Assembly: GCF_001638985.1 (NCBI RefSeq)
Contig: NW_017265143.1
Span: forward strand, 248,001-312,000
From: Phycomyces blakesleeanus NRRL 1555(-)
Lineage: Eukaryota > Mucoromycota > Mucoromycetes > Mucorales > Phycomycetaceae
DNA length: 64,000 nucleotides
Direction of reading: 5' to 3'
Shown: piece by piece, positions 21,033 to 32,519 of the stretch
How positions within the stretch are numbered: position 1 is the first letter of the stretch
Layout of the letters: every line of letters starts with the position of its first letter
The notes under the pieces: generated by a model
The model's input: only the letters and a program-made list of their open reading frames with translations
Database searches by the model: none
What the model was told of the DNA's origin: nothing
Program-made: the position numbers and the translations under genes

Positions 21033-23405
21033 ATTGTTTCTGCCTTGAGCTCTGTTGTTTACTACTGGCGGCCTCTACTTGTTCCTTGCTGGTGTTCTCG
21101 GCCCATAATATAAATCCGGTCATCTCAAATACCTTTTTTGCAGTCCTGAGCCAATAGTCTCGAATGATGATGAGGAATTTATTCTTGTTGTAACCGTATC
21201 CTAGTCGAGACTCTTCGTGTGCTTTTTGACCAACCCAGCGAGATGGCGAGACTCTGGGTCAGCTTACTTGATCTTAGGTTTGTTGTGCTTGAAGGTTTAT
21301 ATTCTTGAATACTTGGATACTTGAATGCTTGATATCATTTTTTCATGTTCATGTTCATGTTTATGTTCAAATTTGCTTTGATATTGGACCCAATTTTCCG
21401 TAAAAGTATATATATATATACATGGCTTGTATGCAGTTGTCTCGACTTGGTTTGGATAGGTTCATCGAAAGTAACCTTGCTTCTCCTTCACAGCTGAAAG
21501 TTTGCGTAAATGCCCTTCGACTCGGGTCTTGTTTTCTTGAGTATACGCATTTCCAGTTGCTAACTGTAACCTGCTTTTTTGTGACAATTTCTAGCTCACC
21601 CTGCTTGGTCTGGTTCATTTACCAGACCATATTAATCAGAGTCCTCCTCAAATGAGGGTGGCTAGGACTCTAACCACAGGTTTTGCGTGATGCTTGAAAT
21701 CATCGGCGAATTCCACGCTATCTCTTCAATGACTTTTTTTTTGTATAGTCAGTTTATGTTGATTCAACTGATAAAGTCACTGATACCCAATTGATCAGTC
21801 ATTGAAGCATATCCTTTTGTGCAGATGAACTTTGGTTTTGCCATCTCAAAATAGCTGCGGATGTCTGGACATGCATGTGTACGCATCGTTTGAGTCCGGA
21901 CACAAGGACTGGTAGCAATCATAATGACTGATATACCGTCATGTCTGTGAGGGAAAACCTCGCCAATCTTGTGTAGAAACTAGGTGTTTTTGGCTCGTTT
22001 TCCCGAAACCTCTTGGGATTGTCTACCCCCCAGCAATAGATTTTCCACAATCTATGGTGTAGCAAACTCAAAGTCCAAAAAGACTTGTCCGAGCCTACCA
22101 GTGAATCTTCGAAAACTCACCAAAAAAAGGGGGGGAGACTGAAGATAGCCTTCCAAGGACTTCAAGAAAGAGTCCGGCAAGGAAGCAAAACCCATTCGGC
22201 CAGACATGACTACATAATGAACACCGTGCCCCACAGTATTCATTCTCCCTGGCTTAAGCACAAAACTCAAGCTACAAAGGCCTTGAACCCAGGTACAGAA
22301 CAGGCCAGAGACCCAGCCAACCGCGATTTCCAGAATGAGATCAGAACGATACCAGAACGATACCAGAAATCTAGTCAACCAGACCAGACCAGCCAACAGG
22401 ACCACCGTGGCCCAAAAACAACCCAGAATCAAGGACTCCGGAAGCCCTACTCGTACAGAAACCACCACTCACAGATCTCGGCCTCAGACCTGAGAGGAAG
22501 TCAACAAGAACCCTACGAACAAAAGGTTCAAGCCAACCCTACAGTAGTGCAAGCACCACCCTCGAATGTATACAAACAGCAAATACCAGAGGCAAACAGG
22601 ATTGAAAACCAGTCTAGTACCACCACAGGTTACACTCATATGTAGACCTCCACAATCTACCTTCTCTTTATACTGTCTATGCCAAGCCAAGACTCAGAAC
22701 CAAGCTAACAGGCGGAGCATGGTGTCGATCCCAGAGGGAAACGATAATCCAGTCCTTTGAATCTGAAAGCAGTAGGAACCGAACGTAAAAGAGGCTACCC
22801 TTACAGCTTAACCAAAAGACCCAACGTGAATCACCACGCAGATAGTTCCAAGGAAAAGTACTGTGAAAGGTCTGGGAATTCCAGTGTCACCATAAAACTT
22901 ACCAGAAGCTTCAGGATCGACCTTTGGTTCCGACCGCATCGGCTTGGCTCCAGGGCCAACCGACCGACAAGATGTCCGCTTGGTGAAGCGTACAAATTGC
23001 ATCTTAATGTGCAGACTTTTGAGCCGGTTCATGACTTGAATTACGCTGTGGCGTACTTTGCTTGTTCCTCTTTGCCTACCCAACCCTTCCCTGAGTCAGC
23101 GGCACCAACGCAGAAAAGCTTACGAGTCAAAGGGGGTGACTACAGCCATTGTCATTCTTGAGTTATCTGTCTGGGGATTTCCTGGAAGCCATATTCTTGT
23201 TTCCACCACCTTTTTACTGCTGGATGCAGCACCAGGCTTTAGGAACCAAGCCAAAGCAAATTTTTGTTTCTTAACCAACATTCGTTCACAATTAGGTCCA
23301 AAGTCAACCGATGGAACCCAAAAGCTAAGCACAATTAGGCTTTCTCTTCTTGCTACTGGATGTAGCACGAGGAGTAGGCTTCACTGGCACCGAATCTTTG
23401 GCATC

Positions 23406-25298
23406 TTAGAAACCCTTTGCCTGGAATTCGGCGGCCGACAAACCGTTGTTTGTTGGCGCATCGAATGACTTCGCCGATTTCTTGCCCTTGACAAGAGAAC
23501 GTTTAGGTCTCCCGACGCTAGTGGAAGACTCGACCTTGGGGTCCTTTGGCTGCTCCATATAAGCGCCGGAAGCCAGCGCTTTCAATGTCACAGCCATTGG
23601 AGCCTTGGTCTCGGCTTTGGAATTATCTGGCTGCTTCTCACGAGAGCCAGAGGTCAACTCGGTCTTTGTTGCAACCTTGGATTCCTTGGCCTTGCCCTTG
23701 GAATCCTTTGCCTGTTCCTTGGCAGCGCGGGAAGCCAGCGCTCTTAGAATTCCAGGCATAGAGACCTTGGGCGCAGCCTTGGTCTCCTCTGGTTGCTGCT
23801 CGCGAGAGCCAGAGGCCAACTCGGTCTTTGCCGCAACCTTGGGTTCCTTGGCCTTCTTTCCACTTTGACTGACAGGCTTGGCTGTCTTTGAATGGTCCTT
23901 TGGTCCTAAGACCGCAGGAGTGCACTCTCCAACCTTCTTTGCCCCGTCGGCGAGCAGACCAGACACAGACGCAGGAAGTGACTCTCCGCCCTTTTTCTGT
24001 TCACCTGACTTTTTGGTACCGCGACTCTGAGGCTTCAGCGCAGTAACAGCGATAGGCGCATCCAATCGCATCACGTCGTGCTCCACCTTGTCGTCTACAA
24101 CCTGTTGCGGGACACAGGCTGGGATCTTGTTCGTATCGCAATCCTTCTTTACAGACTGGGAGACGTACTGCAAATCTTCATCCATCGGATTGCAGGTGTG
24201 GGCCACGAGCTTTTCGCCACAAACAGCATCGGGCACCGCCACCTCGACAACATCATCATCAATCTCCATGGAGTTTTCAACTTCCACGACTTCACTCCAA
24301 GCCAGGTCGTCGTCAATCTCCATTGGTGTGGGAAGTCCTGTGGAGAGACATTCACCAAAGAAACCATTCACTGACTGCCAAGAAGATAAAGCGAACGCCT
24401 CATTGAGACCCTCCACTGTACCAGACTTTGGCTTTGGATCCTTTAAGCCAGCATTATCCAAACCCGATGGGGTCTGAACGGACTCTTGTTCTAAGACAAG
24501 AGTCTCTTCAGCTGACTCGGGAACCAAGCCGCACTCTGGTTCAGCGACTTCAGTCAATGAGTCGCGATGGGCTTTGTTTTCGGAGTCGTTGAGCTCCTCT
24601 TCCAACAACGCGTCAAGAAATCTTGCAGAGAGTCTTGGATGTGCAAAACCCTCTGAGAAAAATCTGTCACAGATGAATCTGAGTCGTACGCTGATCTCAG
24701 CTTCATCGCATACATCTACAAGCTCACTCGACACACCCTCGTCGAGGTCTGCATGGGTTTCCCCACAGGTACCAGCTACGTCATTAACTGGGGACACCAT
24801 TGTAGCGATGCCACATCCCAACTTGTGCAAAGGAAGGAGGTGAGGGACATATTCCCGAAGCCCTGCTCCAACAAACACGCTCGACTTTCCTACAGAAACA
24901 ACGTCTTCCGCCTCCGAAGAGGAATCATCGACAGACATATGCCCTGGGATACCTCCGTGGCGCTCACTCAACAAGCTACCTGAGGGTTCTCCCGTTGTTC
25001 GTGAACCAGCCGACCACAAAGAGCCTAACCAGTTTGACAAAATGCCAAGGAATGTCTGAGGCATCACATTTTTGTGAGCTTCGACTTGATTCTCGCCGTC
25101 TAATCTCGCGTCAACAAATGGGGTTGCACCCACTCCCGCCATGGAGGGGCGTCTTCGTCTTGCAGGTTTGGCCATGCAAAAAGCAGAGGGCAAAGGAGAA
25201 GCTTCCCATAGCATCACAGGGATGAATATGAGAGCTGGGGCAAGTAGGTATGCGAGCGCGAAGGCTGCGCAGAGAGCGTTATAAACTTTGGAATTCAT
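23406..25298 (-). CDS. 630-aa protein with N-terminal membrane segment, copy 1
   Basis: Intact intron-free ORF, identical in translation to 30,627-32,519. I do not recognise the family. Residues 7-31 form one hydrophobic stretch (ALCAAFALAYLLAPALIFIP), a signal peptide or membrane anchor, followed by a basic KPARRRR. The middle is acidic, with a repeated SMEIDDD/PMEIDDD motif. The last 150 residues are Lys/Ala/Ser/Glu-rich and contain two tandem 54-residue repeats (from about residues 482 and 536; each has KTELxSGSREQQP-like and LKALASGA-like parts). A TATA box (catatatata) about 70-80 bp upstream and a C/T-rich leader mark a plausible promoter. After the TAA stop the same frame stays open for 26 codons. 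It has the size and layout of a real gene, but its role is unknown. Confidence 0.7.
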   Translation of the reverse strand: MNSKVYNALCAAFALAYLLAPALIFIPVMLWEASPLPSAFCMAKPARRRRPSMAGVGATPFVDARLDGENQVEAHKNVMPQTFLGILSNWLGSLWSAGSRTTGEPSGSLLSERHGGIPGHMSVDDSSSEAEDVVSVGKSSVFVGAGLREYVPHLLPLHKLGCGIATMVSPVNDVAGTCGETHADLDEGVSSELVDVCDEAEISVRLRFICDRFFSEGFAHPRLSARFLDALLEEELNDSENKAHRDSLTEVAEPECGLVPESAEETLVLEQESVQTPSGLDNAGLKDPKPKSGTVEGLNEAFALSSWQSVNGFFGECLSTGLPTPMEIDDDLAWSEVVEVENSMEIDDDVVEVAVPDAVCGEKLVAHTCNPMDEDLQYVSQSVKKDCDTNKIPACVPQQVVDDKVEHDVMRLDAPIAVTALKPQSRGTKKSGEQKKGGESLPASVSGLLADGAKKVGECTPAVLGPKDHSKTAKPVSQSGKKAKEPKVAAKTELASGSREQQPEETKAAPKVSMPGILRALASRAAKEQAKDSKGKAKESKVATKTELTSGSREKQPDNSKAETKAPMAVTLKALASGAYMEQPKDPKVESSTSVGRPKRSLVKGKKSAKSFDAPTNNGLSAAEFQAKGF

Positions 25299-25365
25299 TG
25301 AGAGTAATGATGGATAAACAAAGTGCGAAGGAAAGAAAAACAGGGGAGGTGGGAATAACTGAGGT

Positions 25366-25376
25366 ATATATATGTT
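25366..25376 (-). promoter_or_regulatory. TATA box of the 630-aa gene (copy 1)
   Basis: The motif catatatatac lies about 70 bp before the ATG and is followed by a C/T-rich leader. It is identical in the right copy at about 30,549-30,559. Confidence 0.55.
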
Positions 25377-25829
25377 TTTTTCTTGATGGTAGTCGCGCTG
25401 ACATCACACTCTAAGCTACCAATATATCTGTCTATACGCCTTTATCAATTTGACACACATAGGTATTGGTAGATAAGAATTGTCTCCCCCCAAACAACTA
25501 CCAAGCAACCTGTATATTTTCACATTATCGTTAATACAGGTACCGCACGCCCTCTGAGGATTACCACCCACACAAAAAGAACAACCAACCGGTTCATGTA
25601 TATTTAACGCTTCTACACTGTGGTAAGCTCTTGTACATTTGTATCAACACCAAGTCCAAGTACCAAGAGGTCTGTACTTTACTGTTGTAAAAGGGCTTCA
25701 TTATATGTTTAATACGCTCGTCTTGAATATGTTATTTTATTCTATTTTATTCTATTCTATTTTACTTTATTTTATTTATATTGTGTTGATTAAACCCCCG
25801 AAAAAATAAAATGAAAATTTTCTTCTGCT

Positions 25830-26760
25830 GGAACAAGAAGTGCACAGACCAGCTTAGAGTAACCTGAAAATTGCCGTTATTGAAGCTTGTACTCTGTCTT
25901 TAGAGTTGTTACTACAACTGATCAAAGTCAAGTCTTTCTTTACTTCTTTACTTCTTTACTTTGCTTCATTCTCTTTTGATTTACTTTACAAGAAAGTTGG
26001 TTTTTGTTATCTAATGACTGTTTCTTATTGGCTGTCCCTTCCGTTGTATAACAGTTACACGATTACAGGTTAATATAAATTATAACCAATAGAAAGAGAA
26101 AACATGTACCAAAGTAGTAAAAAATCATATTGACTATCGGATGCTTTCCCTCTTCTTTGTTATCTTCAATCCACATATAAATATTAGCAGCTCATGAGAT
26201 TATTTTCTTGTTAACAAAATGCCAGACCACTTATAAACCCCAACCGTAGTACTACAGTTTAATATTAGGCCCAGGCAATTTTTTTGTTGTTGGACGGACT
26301 GCTGTGTAAAGCGTATCAGCCAATCGTAACATAGTGATGTTATAGGAGATAGAGGAGCTAGCCTGCAATAAATTCTACTGACTCTTTATTGCTAGCATGT
26401 ATAAAATTTTCGATGACATGCGGTGACGCTTTCGTAGTTGAGTAAGCTGACCCTTGCTACTTTGTAGTAAATTTTCGTAGACAAGTTTGCACCACCCATT
26501 ATTCACCGATGTGATTTGTGGGTGGGGAGAATACAACGGGTGTGATATATCTTACCACCATTTTCACACTTTATTTGTATCAAGTCGGGTTTACATCCTG
26601 AAGAAGACCGAGCCATGCAATGCAGGTACAATGAACCCGGTGCTATTATTCTTCTAAAAAATAAAATGTCTTTTGTGTGTGTGTTTAAAAGAGAGAAATG
26701 GGAGGGTAATATGTATTGAACACACAAGTAGTATTCCCATTGTATTCATGAATCAATTAT
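25830..26760 (-). repeat. Interspersed repeat inside D, left copy
   Basis: Starts near gcacagaccagcttagagtaacct and shows scattered similarity, including a strong block (aagtcgggtttacatcctga), to 62,370-63,240. It runs in the same order over about 0.9 kb. A short minus-strand ORF (26,503-26,727) shares the pattern SSGxKPDL with the ORF at 62,944-63,228. It may be a solo terminal repeat or a fragment of an unrecognised mobile element. Confidence 0.55.
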
Positions 26761-27095
26761 TCTTATTGTTATCCTTTTAGCTTTTTCGTCTGCTTCCTGC
26801 TAATTAGTCCTATTTCTTTGATATAATGAGAGTAATATCAATATTTCCATCAATATGACTATATTGAGAGCTGCTTGTATCACACATCATATCATTAGAT
26901 ATATTGATCGTGCAGATATTAGTCTATTGGATCAAACTCGTATCACTTGGGTCTGTATAAAATAAATGGATCAAAAAGAACTTGTGTGTGGCAGCTAGAG
27001 ACAAATAATATCTAATATTCCCAGAGATATTACAAAGCTGTCCTGCGCATAGATGATCAAGTCAGTACCTCAATATATATATATATATATATACA

Positions 27096-27480
27096 TTGAT
27101 TGCAGAGACCATATAATAGCTTTTTCTTCTTCTTCTGAAAAAGAGATCCACGGAAGAGTCTCTTGGTCATTCGAGTTAAACGCGTTAACGCTTTTATAAT
27201 ATAAACTTGGGACGATAAAATAGTACAGTCCAAAACGTTATACTCCAACAGTATTACATTAAATGCATTTCATTAACTGGGTCTATGTGCAAAGAATAAA
27301 GTATAAATAGTCAATCCAGATAGCTGATACTTATAGAGAACAGCAAAGATCTATCTCAACTATCGCCATATAGCTACATTGACACCCACACACATATTAC
27401 ATTAAACTTTCATGGATTTATTTTTTTGCCAATATTTAAATACATATAAGACATAAATTATTGCTTTCTTGAACCTTTTT
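27096..27480. other. Unique loop segment of the large palindrome
   Basis: About 385 bp not repeated elsewhere in the window. It lies between the end of the left arm (TA repeat) and the left end of the Tc1-like element. AT-rich; no gene seen. Confidence 0.7.
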
Positions 27481-27482
27481 TA

Positions 27483-28831
27483 CAGTATCGAAAAGAAATG
27501 TTTCGCCCATTTTAACATCCACCATGAATGGTAAAGAAGATATCACAGCTTCAAATTCATTTATAAAGATGCACAGTACCTATTGAAATATAATACTTGG
27601 AAGAATAAAAAGTGAAAGACATATATATATTAATAATGTAAAAAAAAAAGATACAGCTTTAATAGCTAATTTGTTTAAATTTCTTTTCTTAAGTAAGACC
27701 AATTGATTTGGCATATTCAAGCAGCATGTTCTACAAGTTTTTGCTGATATTTTGTTCCACTCTTCCAACAAAGCAGCCTTCAGCTCATTCAGAGAATTTG
27801 GTCTAGGGCGTCTTGCTCTAATTCTGTTATCAATGATTCCCCGTATATTCTCGATGGGGCTAAGACCAGGGCTGTTGAGTGGCCATTCCAAAACATCAAT
27901 ACCATGTTTTTTTTGAACTTTCCTGCAACTTTTGATTCATGAGCTCTGGCATTATCTTCCTGGAAGGTGTAGCCACCGCTGCTATGTACAGGAAGAGCAT
28001 GCAAAAATGAAAGAAAATGATCTCAAAGAACTTCTACATATCTTGGACCATCCATGTTTTCATCTACAAAAACAAGTGGACGAAGTCGTCCTGACCAGAT
28101 ACACTCCCAGACCATAACCGATCCACCGTTTTCTTGCACCTTCGGAACAAAGTGATCCGTACCAAATCTCTCACCAGCTTGGTGCCAGAGCTTTCTGTTT
28201 GAACTCTTCTTATATAGTACAAATAACAACTCGTCACTCCCGATAACAGTTTCCCACCGTTTATTCCAGTCTTGCACGGTTTTGTACCAAGCTCGACGTT
28301 TGGCAATGTGTGCCTTGGTAAGAAAAGGCTTTGACGCAGGTTTACGGCAAAAAAAAGTCCATGTTGTGTAAAGCTTTAAGCATGGTAACCTTGCTGACAT
28401 TCTTTCCCGTGTCAACACTAGCATCATCAGCAAGATCATCCAAATTTGACCACCTGTCTTTTTTGATATTCGAGACAATACGTCTTTTATCTCTAGGTGT
28501 GAGAAGCTGTGGTCTTCCAGAAGTTTTTCTGTTATCAGTAGTTTTTCTTTCTTTATATCTCTTTAAAAAATTTCGAACTGTTGATTTGGGTACATCCAGC
28601 TTGACTGAAATTCTGGCAGCATTATTTCCATCAAGTTGAAGACCAAGGATTTTTGATCTCGTCAAATCTTAAGGGACGTTATAGGGCCCATGAGGGTTAT
28701 TCTTTTGTGCGTTTGGCATTATGGTAGATTTGTTAATTACTTTTTTAAGATGTCGAGAAATATAAAATATAGGTTATAAAGCAGAGGTCCAAATAGCATG
28801 CTAGAATGTGAAACGTTTTTTTCTCAGACTG
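27483..28831 (-). mobile_element. Decayed Tc1/mariner-type DNA transposon
   Basis: The element is flanked by TA on both sides (27,481-27,482 and 28,832-28,833), the target of this superfamily. Imperfect inverted ends begin CAGT: cagtatcgaaaagaaatg on the plus strand and cagtctgagaaaaaaacg on the minus strand, with further matches (gtttc, cat) inside. The minus strand carries the remains of a DDE transposase in several frames. The length of about 1.35 kb is typical. It lies at the inner edge of the right arm, with its right TA merging into the arm's TA repeat. Confidence 0.85.
27580..28725 (-). pseudogene. Tc1-like transposase, multiply frameshifted
   Basis: The start is probably the ATG near 28,720 (MPNAQKNNPHGPYNV). 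The frame breaks near 28,672. A helix-turn-helix part follows (28,665-28,342, with ISVKLDVPKSTVRNFLKRYK). After another shift near 28,345 the catalytic domain runs to 28,023: KRRAWYKTVQDWNKRW, the first Asp in IGSDELLFVL, then GGSVMVWECIW. The second Asp is in FQEDNARAH (about 27,950) and the third acidic residue is Glu in WPLNSPGLSPIENI (about 27,850). Several stops and shifts make it non-functional. Confidence 0.85.
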
Positions 28832-29164
28832 TATATATATATATATATATATTGAGGTACTGACTTGATCATCTATGCGCAGGACAGCTTTGTAATATCT
28901 CTGGGAATATTAGATATTATTTGTCTCTAGCTGCCACACACAAGTTCTTTTTGATCCATTTATTTTATACAGACCCAAGTGATACGAGTTTGATCCAATA
29001 GACTAATATCTGCACGATCAATATATCTAATGATATGATGTGTGATACAAGCAGCTCTCAATATAGTCATATTGATGGAAATATTGATATTACTCTCATT
29101 ATATCAAAGAAATAGGACTAATTAGCAGGAAGCAGACGAAAAAGCTAAAAGGATAACAATAAGA

Positions 29165-30095
29165 ATAATTGATTCATGAATACAATGGGAATACTACTTG
29201 TGTGTTCAATACATATTACCCTCCCATTTCTCTCTTTTAAACACACACACAAAAGACATTTTATTTTTTAGAAGAATAATAGCACCGGGTTCATTGTACC
29301 TGCATTGCATGGCTCGGTCTTCTTCAGGATGTAAACCCGACTTGATACAAATAAAGTGTGAAAATGGTGGTAAGATATATCACACCCGTTGTATTCTCCC
29401 CACCCACAAATCACATCGGTGAATAATGGGTGGTGCAAACTTGTCTACGAAAATTTACTACAAAGTAGCAAGGGTCAGCTTACTCAACTACGAAAGCGTC
29501 ACCGCATGTCATCGAAAATTTTATACATGCTAGCAATAAAGAGTCAGTAGAATTTATTGCAGGCTAGCTCCTCTATCTCCTATAACATCACTATGTTACG
29601 ATTGGCTGATACGCTTTACACAGCAGTCCGTCCAACAACAAAAAAATTGCCTGGGCCTAATATTAAACTGTAGTACTACGGTTGGGGTTTATAAGTGGTC
29701 TGGCATTTTGTTAACAAGAAAATAATCTCATGAGCTGCTAATATTTATATGTGGATTGAAGATAACAAAGAAGAGGGAAAGCATCCGATAGTCAATATGA
29801 TTTTTTACTACTTTGGTACATGTTTTCTCTTTCTATTGGTTATAATTTATATTAACCTGTAATCGTGTAACTGTTATACAACGGAAGGGACAGCCAATAA
29901 GAAACAGTCATTAGATAACAAAAACCAACTTTCTTGTAAAGTAAATCAAAAGAGAATGAAGCAAAGTAAAGAAGTAAAGAAGTAAAGAAAGACTTGACTT
30001 TGATCAGTTGTAGTAACAACTCTAAAGACAGAGTACAAGCTTCAATAACGGCAATTTTCAGGTTACTCTAAGCTGGTCTGTGCACTTCTTGTTCC
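29165..30095 (+). repeat. Interspersed repeat inside D, right copy
   Basis: Mirror of 25,830-26,760, and a diverged relative of 62,370-63,240 in inverted orientation. Confidence 0.55.
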
Positions 30096-30548
30096 AGCAG
30101 AAGAAAATTTTCATTTTATTTTTTCGGGGGTTTAATCAACACAATATAAATAAAATAAAGTAAAATAGAATAGAATAAAATAGAATAAAATAACATATTC
30201 AAGACGAGCGTATTAAACATATAATGAAGCCCTTTTACAACAGTAAAGTACAGACCTCTTGGTACTTGGACTTGGTGTTGATACAAATGTACAAGAGCTT
30301 ACCACAGTGTAGAAGCGTTAAATATACATGAACCGGTTGGTTGTTCTTTTTGTGTGGGTGGTAATCCTCAGAGGGCGTGCGGTACCTGTATTAACGATAA
30401 TGTGAAAATATACAGGTTGCTTGGTAGTTGTTTGGGGGGAGACAATTCTTATCTACCAATACCTATGTGTGTCAAATTGATAAAGGCGTATAGACAGATA
30501 TATTGGTAGCTTAGAGTGTGATGTCAGCGCGACTACCATCAAGAAAAA

Positions 30549-30626
30549 AACATATATATACCTCAGTTATTCCCACCTCCCCTGTTTTTCTTTCCTTCGC
30601 ACTTTGTTTATCCATCATTACTCTCA
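30549..30626 (+). promoter_or_regulatory. Promoter and leader of the 630-aa gene (copy 2)
   Basis: TATA box catatatatac at 30,549-30,559, followed by a C/T-rich leader (cccacctcccctgtttttct, ttccttcgcac) and the ATG at 30,627 in the context ctctcaATG. Confidence 0.55.
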
Positions 30627-32519
30627 ATGAATTCCAAAGTTTATAACGCTCTCTGCGCAGCCTTCGCGCTCGCATACCTACTTGCCCCAGCTCTCATATT
30701 CATCCCTGTGATGCTATGGGAAGCTTCTCCTTTGCCCTCTGCTTTTTGCATGGCCAAACCTGCAAGACGAAGACGCCCCTCCATGGCGGGAGTGGGTGCA
30801 ACCCCATTTGTTGACGCGAGATTAGACGGCGAGAATCAAGTCGAAGCTCACAAAAATGTGATGCCTCAGACATTCCTTGGCATTTTGTCAAACTGGTTAG
30901 GCTCTTTGTGGTCGGCTGGTTCACGAACAACGGGAGAACCCTCAGGTAGCTTGTTGAGTGAGCGCCACGGAGGTATCCCAGGGCATATGTCTGTCGATGA
31001 TTCCTCTTCGGAGGCGGAAGACGTTGTTTCTGTAGGAAAGTCGAGCGTGTTTGTTGGAGCAGGGCTTCGGGAATATGTCCCTCACCTCCTTCCTTTGCAC
31101 AAGTTGGGATGTGGCATCGCTACAATGGTGTCCCCAGTTAATGACGTAGCTGGTACCTGTGGGGAAACCCATGCAGACCTCGACGAGGGTGTGTCGAGTG
31201 AGCTTGTAGATGTATGCGATGAAGCTGAGATCAGCGTACGACTCAGATTCATCTGTGACAGATTTTTCTCAGAGGGTTTTGCACATCCAAGACTCTCTGC
31301 AAGATTTCTTGACGCGTTGTTGGAAGAGGAGCTCAACGACTCCGAAAACAAAGCCCATCGCGACTCATTGACTGAAGTCGCTGAACCAGAGTGCGGCTTG
31401 GTTCCCGAGTCAGCTGAAGAGACTCTTGTCTTAGAACAAGAGTCCGTTCAGACCCCATCGGGTTTGGATAATGCTGGCTTAAAGGATCCAAAGCCAAAGT
31501 CTGGTACAGTGGAGGGTCTCAATGAGGCGTTCGCTTTATCTTCTTGGCAGTCAGTGAATGGTTTCTTTGGTGAATGTCTCTCCACAGGACTTCCCACACC
31601 AATGGAGATTGACGACGACCTGGCTTGGAGTGAAGTCGTGGAAGTTGAAAACTCCATGGAGATTGATGATGATGTTGTCGAGGTGGCGGTGCCCGATGCT
31701 GTTTGTGGCGAAAAGCTCGTGGCCCACACCTGCAATCCGATGGATGAAGATTTGCAGTACGTCTCCCAGTCTGTAAAGAAGGATTGCGATACGAACAAGA
31801 TCCCAGCCTGTGTCCCGCAACAGGTTGTAGACGACAAGGTGGAGCACGACGTGATGCGATTGGATGCGCCTATCGCTGTTACTGCGCTGAAGCCTCAGAG
31901 TCGCGGTACCAAAAAGTCAGGTGAACAGAAAAAGGGCGGAGAGTCACTTCCTGCGTCTGTGTCTGGTCTGCTCGCCGACGGGGCAAAGAAGGTTGGAGAG
32001 TGCACTCCTGCGGTCTTAGGACCAAAGGACCATTCAAAGACAGCCAAGCCTGTCAGTCAAAGTGGAAAGAAGGCCAAGGAACCCAAGGTTGCGGCAAAGA
32101 CCGAGTTGGCCTCTGGCTCTCGCGAGCAGCAACCAGAGGAGACCAAGGCTGCGCCCAAGGTCTCTATGCCTGGAATTCTAAGAGCGCTGGCTTCCCGCGC
32201 TGCCAAGGAACAGGCAAAGGATTCCAAGGGCAAGGCCAAGGAATCCAAGGTTGCAACAAAGACCGAGTTGACCTCTGGCTCTCGTGAGAAGCAGCCAGAT
32301 AATTCCAAAGCCGAGACCAAGGCTCCAATGGCTGTGACATTGAAAGCGCTGGCTTCCGGCGCTTATATGGAGCAGCCAAAGGACCCCAAGGTCGAGTCTT
32401 CCACTAGCGTCGGGAGACCTAAACGTTCTCTTGTCAAGGGCAAGAAATCGGCGAAGTCATTCGATGCGCCAACAAACAACGGTTTGTCGGCCGCCGAATT
32501 CCAGGCAAAGGGTTTCTAA
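30627..32519 (+). CDS. 630-aa protein with N-terminal membrane segment, copy 2
   Basis: Same sequence as copy 1 (23,406-25,298). The start at MNSKVYNALCAAF gives a complete signal-anchor-like segment at residues 7-31. Next come a basic cluster (KPARRRR) and a long hydrophilic region with LSARFLDALLEEELNDSE as a possible helix. Then come two acidic EIDDD motifs around residues 330-350 and a Lys-rich tail with two 54-residue tandem repeats. The stop TAA (32,517-32,519) is followed in frame by 26 further sense codons ending ATSSSKKRKPNCA before TAG at 32,598-32,600. That extension contains a KKRKP nuclear-localisation-like cluster. Membrane anchor and nuclear signal would be an odd combination, so localisation cannot be guessed. 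No catalytic motif is seen. Confidence 0.7.
   Translation: MNSKVYNALCAAFALAYLLAPALIFIPVMLWEASPLPSAFCMAKPARRRRPSMAGVGATPFVDARLDGENQVEAHKNVMPQTFLGILSNWLGSLWSAGSRTTGEPSGSLLSERHGGIPGHMSVDDSSSEAEDVVSVGKSSVFVGAGLREYVPHLLPLHKLGCGIATMVSPVNDVAGTCGETHADLDEGVSSELVDVCDEAEISVRLRFICDRFFSEGFAHPRLSARFLDALLEEELNDSENKAHRDSLTEVAEPECGLVPESAEETLVLEQESVQTPSGLDNAGLKDPKPKSGTVEGLNEAFALSSWQSVNGFFGECLSTGLPTPMEIDDDLAWSEVVEVENSMEIDDDVVEVAVPDAVCGEKLVAHTCNPMDEDLQYVSQSVKKDCDTNKIPACVPQQVVDDKVEHDVMRLDAPIAVTALKPQSRGTKKSGEQKKGGESLPASVSGLLADGAKKVGECTPAVLGPKDHSKTAKPVSQSGKKAKEPKVAAKTELASGSREQQPEETKAAPKVSMPGILRALASRAAKEQAKDSKGKAKESKVATKTELTSGSREKQPDNSKAETKAPMAVTLKALASGAYMEQPKDPKVESSTSVGRPKRSLVKGKKSAKSFDAPTNNGLSAAEFQAKGF

Larger units (their letters stand above)
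16149..27095 (-). repeat. Left arm of the large palindrome
   Basis: These 10.9 kb (part of BC, A3, D) are the reverse complement of 28,834-39,747. Paired coordinates sum to 55,925 from about 20.3 kb to the centre and to 55,896 outside 18.6 kb. The change comes from indels in T/A-rich low-complexity tracts. Outside those tracts only rare differences are seen (for example t versus c near 18,562). The arm ends toward the centre within a TA repeat (about 27,073-27,095), right after the gtacctca motif at 27,065. Confidence 0.93.
18169..27095 (-). repeat. Module D, left copy
   Basis: About 8.9 kb, inverted relative to 28,834-37,729. Contents from 18.2 kb inward: 450 bp of unique AT-rich sequence; T-rich low-complexity DNA (18,640-19,215); a minisatellite (19,215-19,640); a TG microsatellite (19,768-19,960); a possible spliced gene (20.1-21.0 kb, minus); 21.0-23.4 kb with several weak overlapping ORFs and no recognised product; the 630-codon gene (23,406-25,298, minus); its upstream region; and an interspersed repeat (25,830-26,760). 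Confidence 0.9.

Noticed and set aside
22052..22645. Overlapping 138- and 186-codon ORFs on opposite strands (mirrored at 33,280-33,873)
   Set aside because: Both are open over the same bases, neither has a recognised motif, promoter or splice signals, and at least one must be a shadow. Not listed as a gene.
22690..22760. Possible tRNA (tggtgtcgatcccagagg resembles a T-arm)
   Set aside because: No acceptor stem, anticodon arm or A box can be built around it.
23546..24843. Several plus-strand ORFs (71-129 codons)
   Set aside because: Antisense or out-of-frame shadows of the 630-codon gene.
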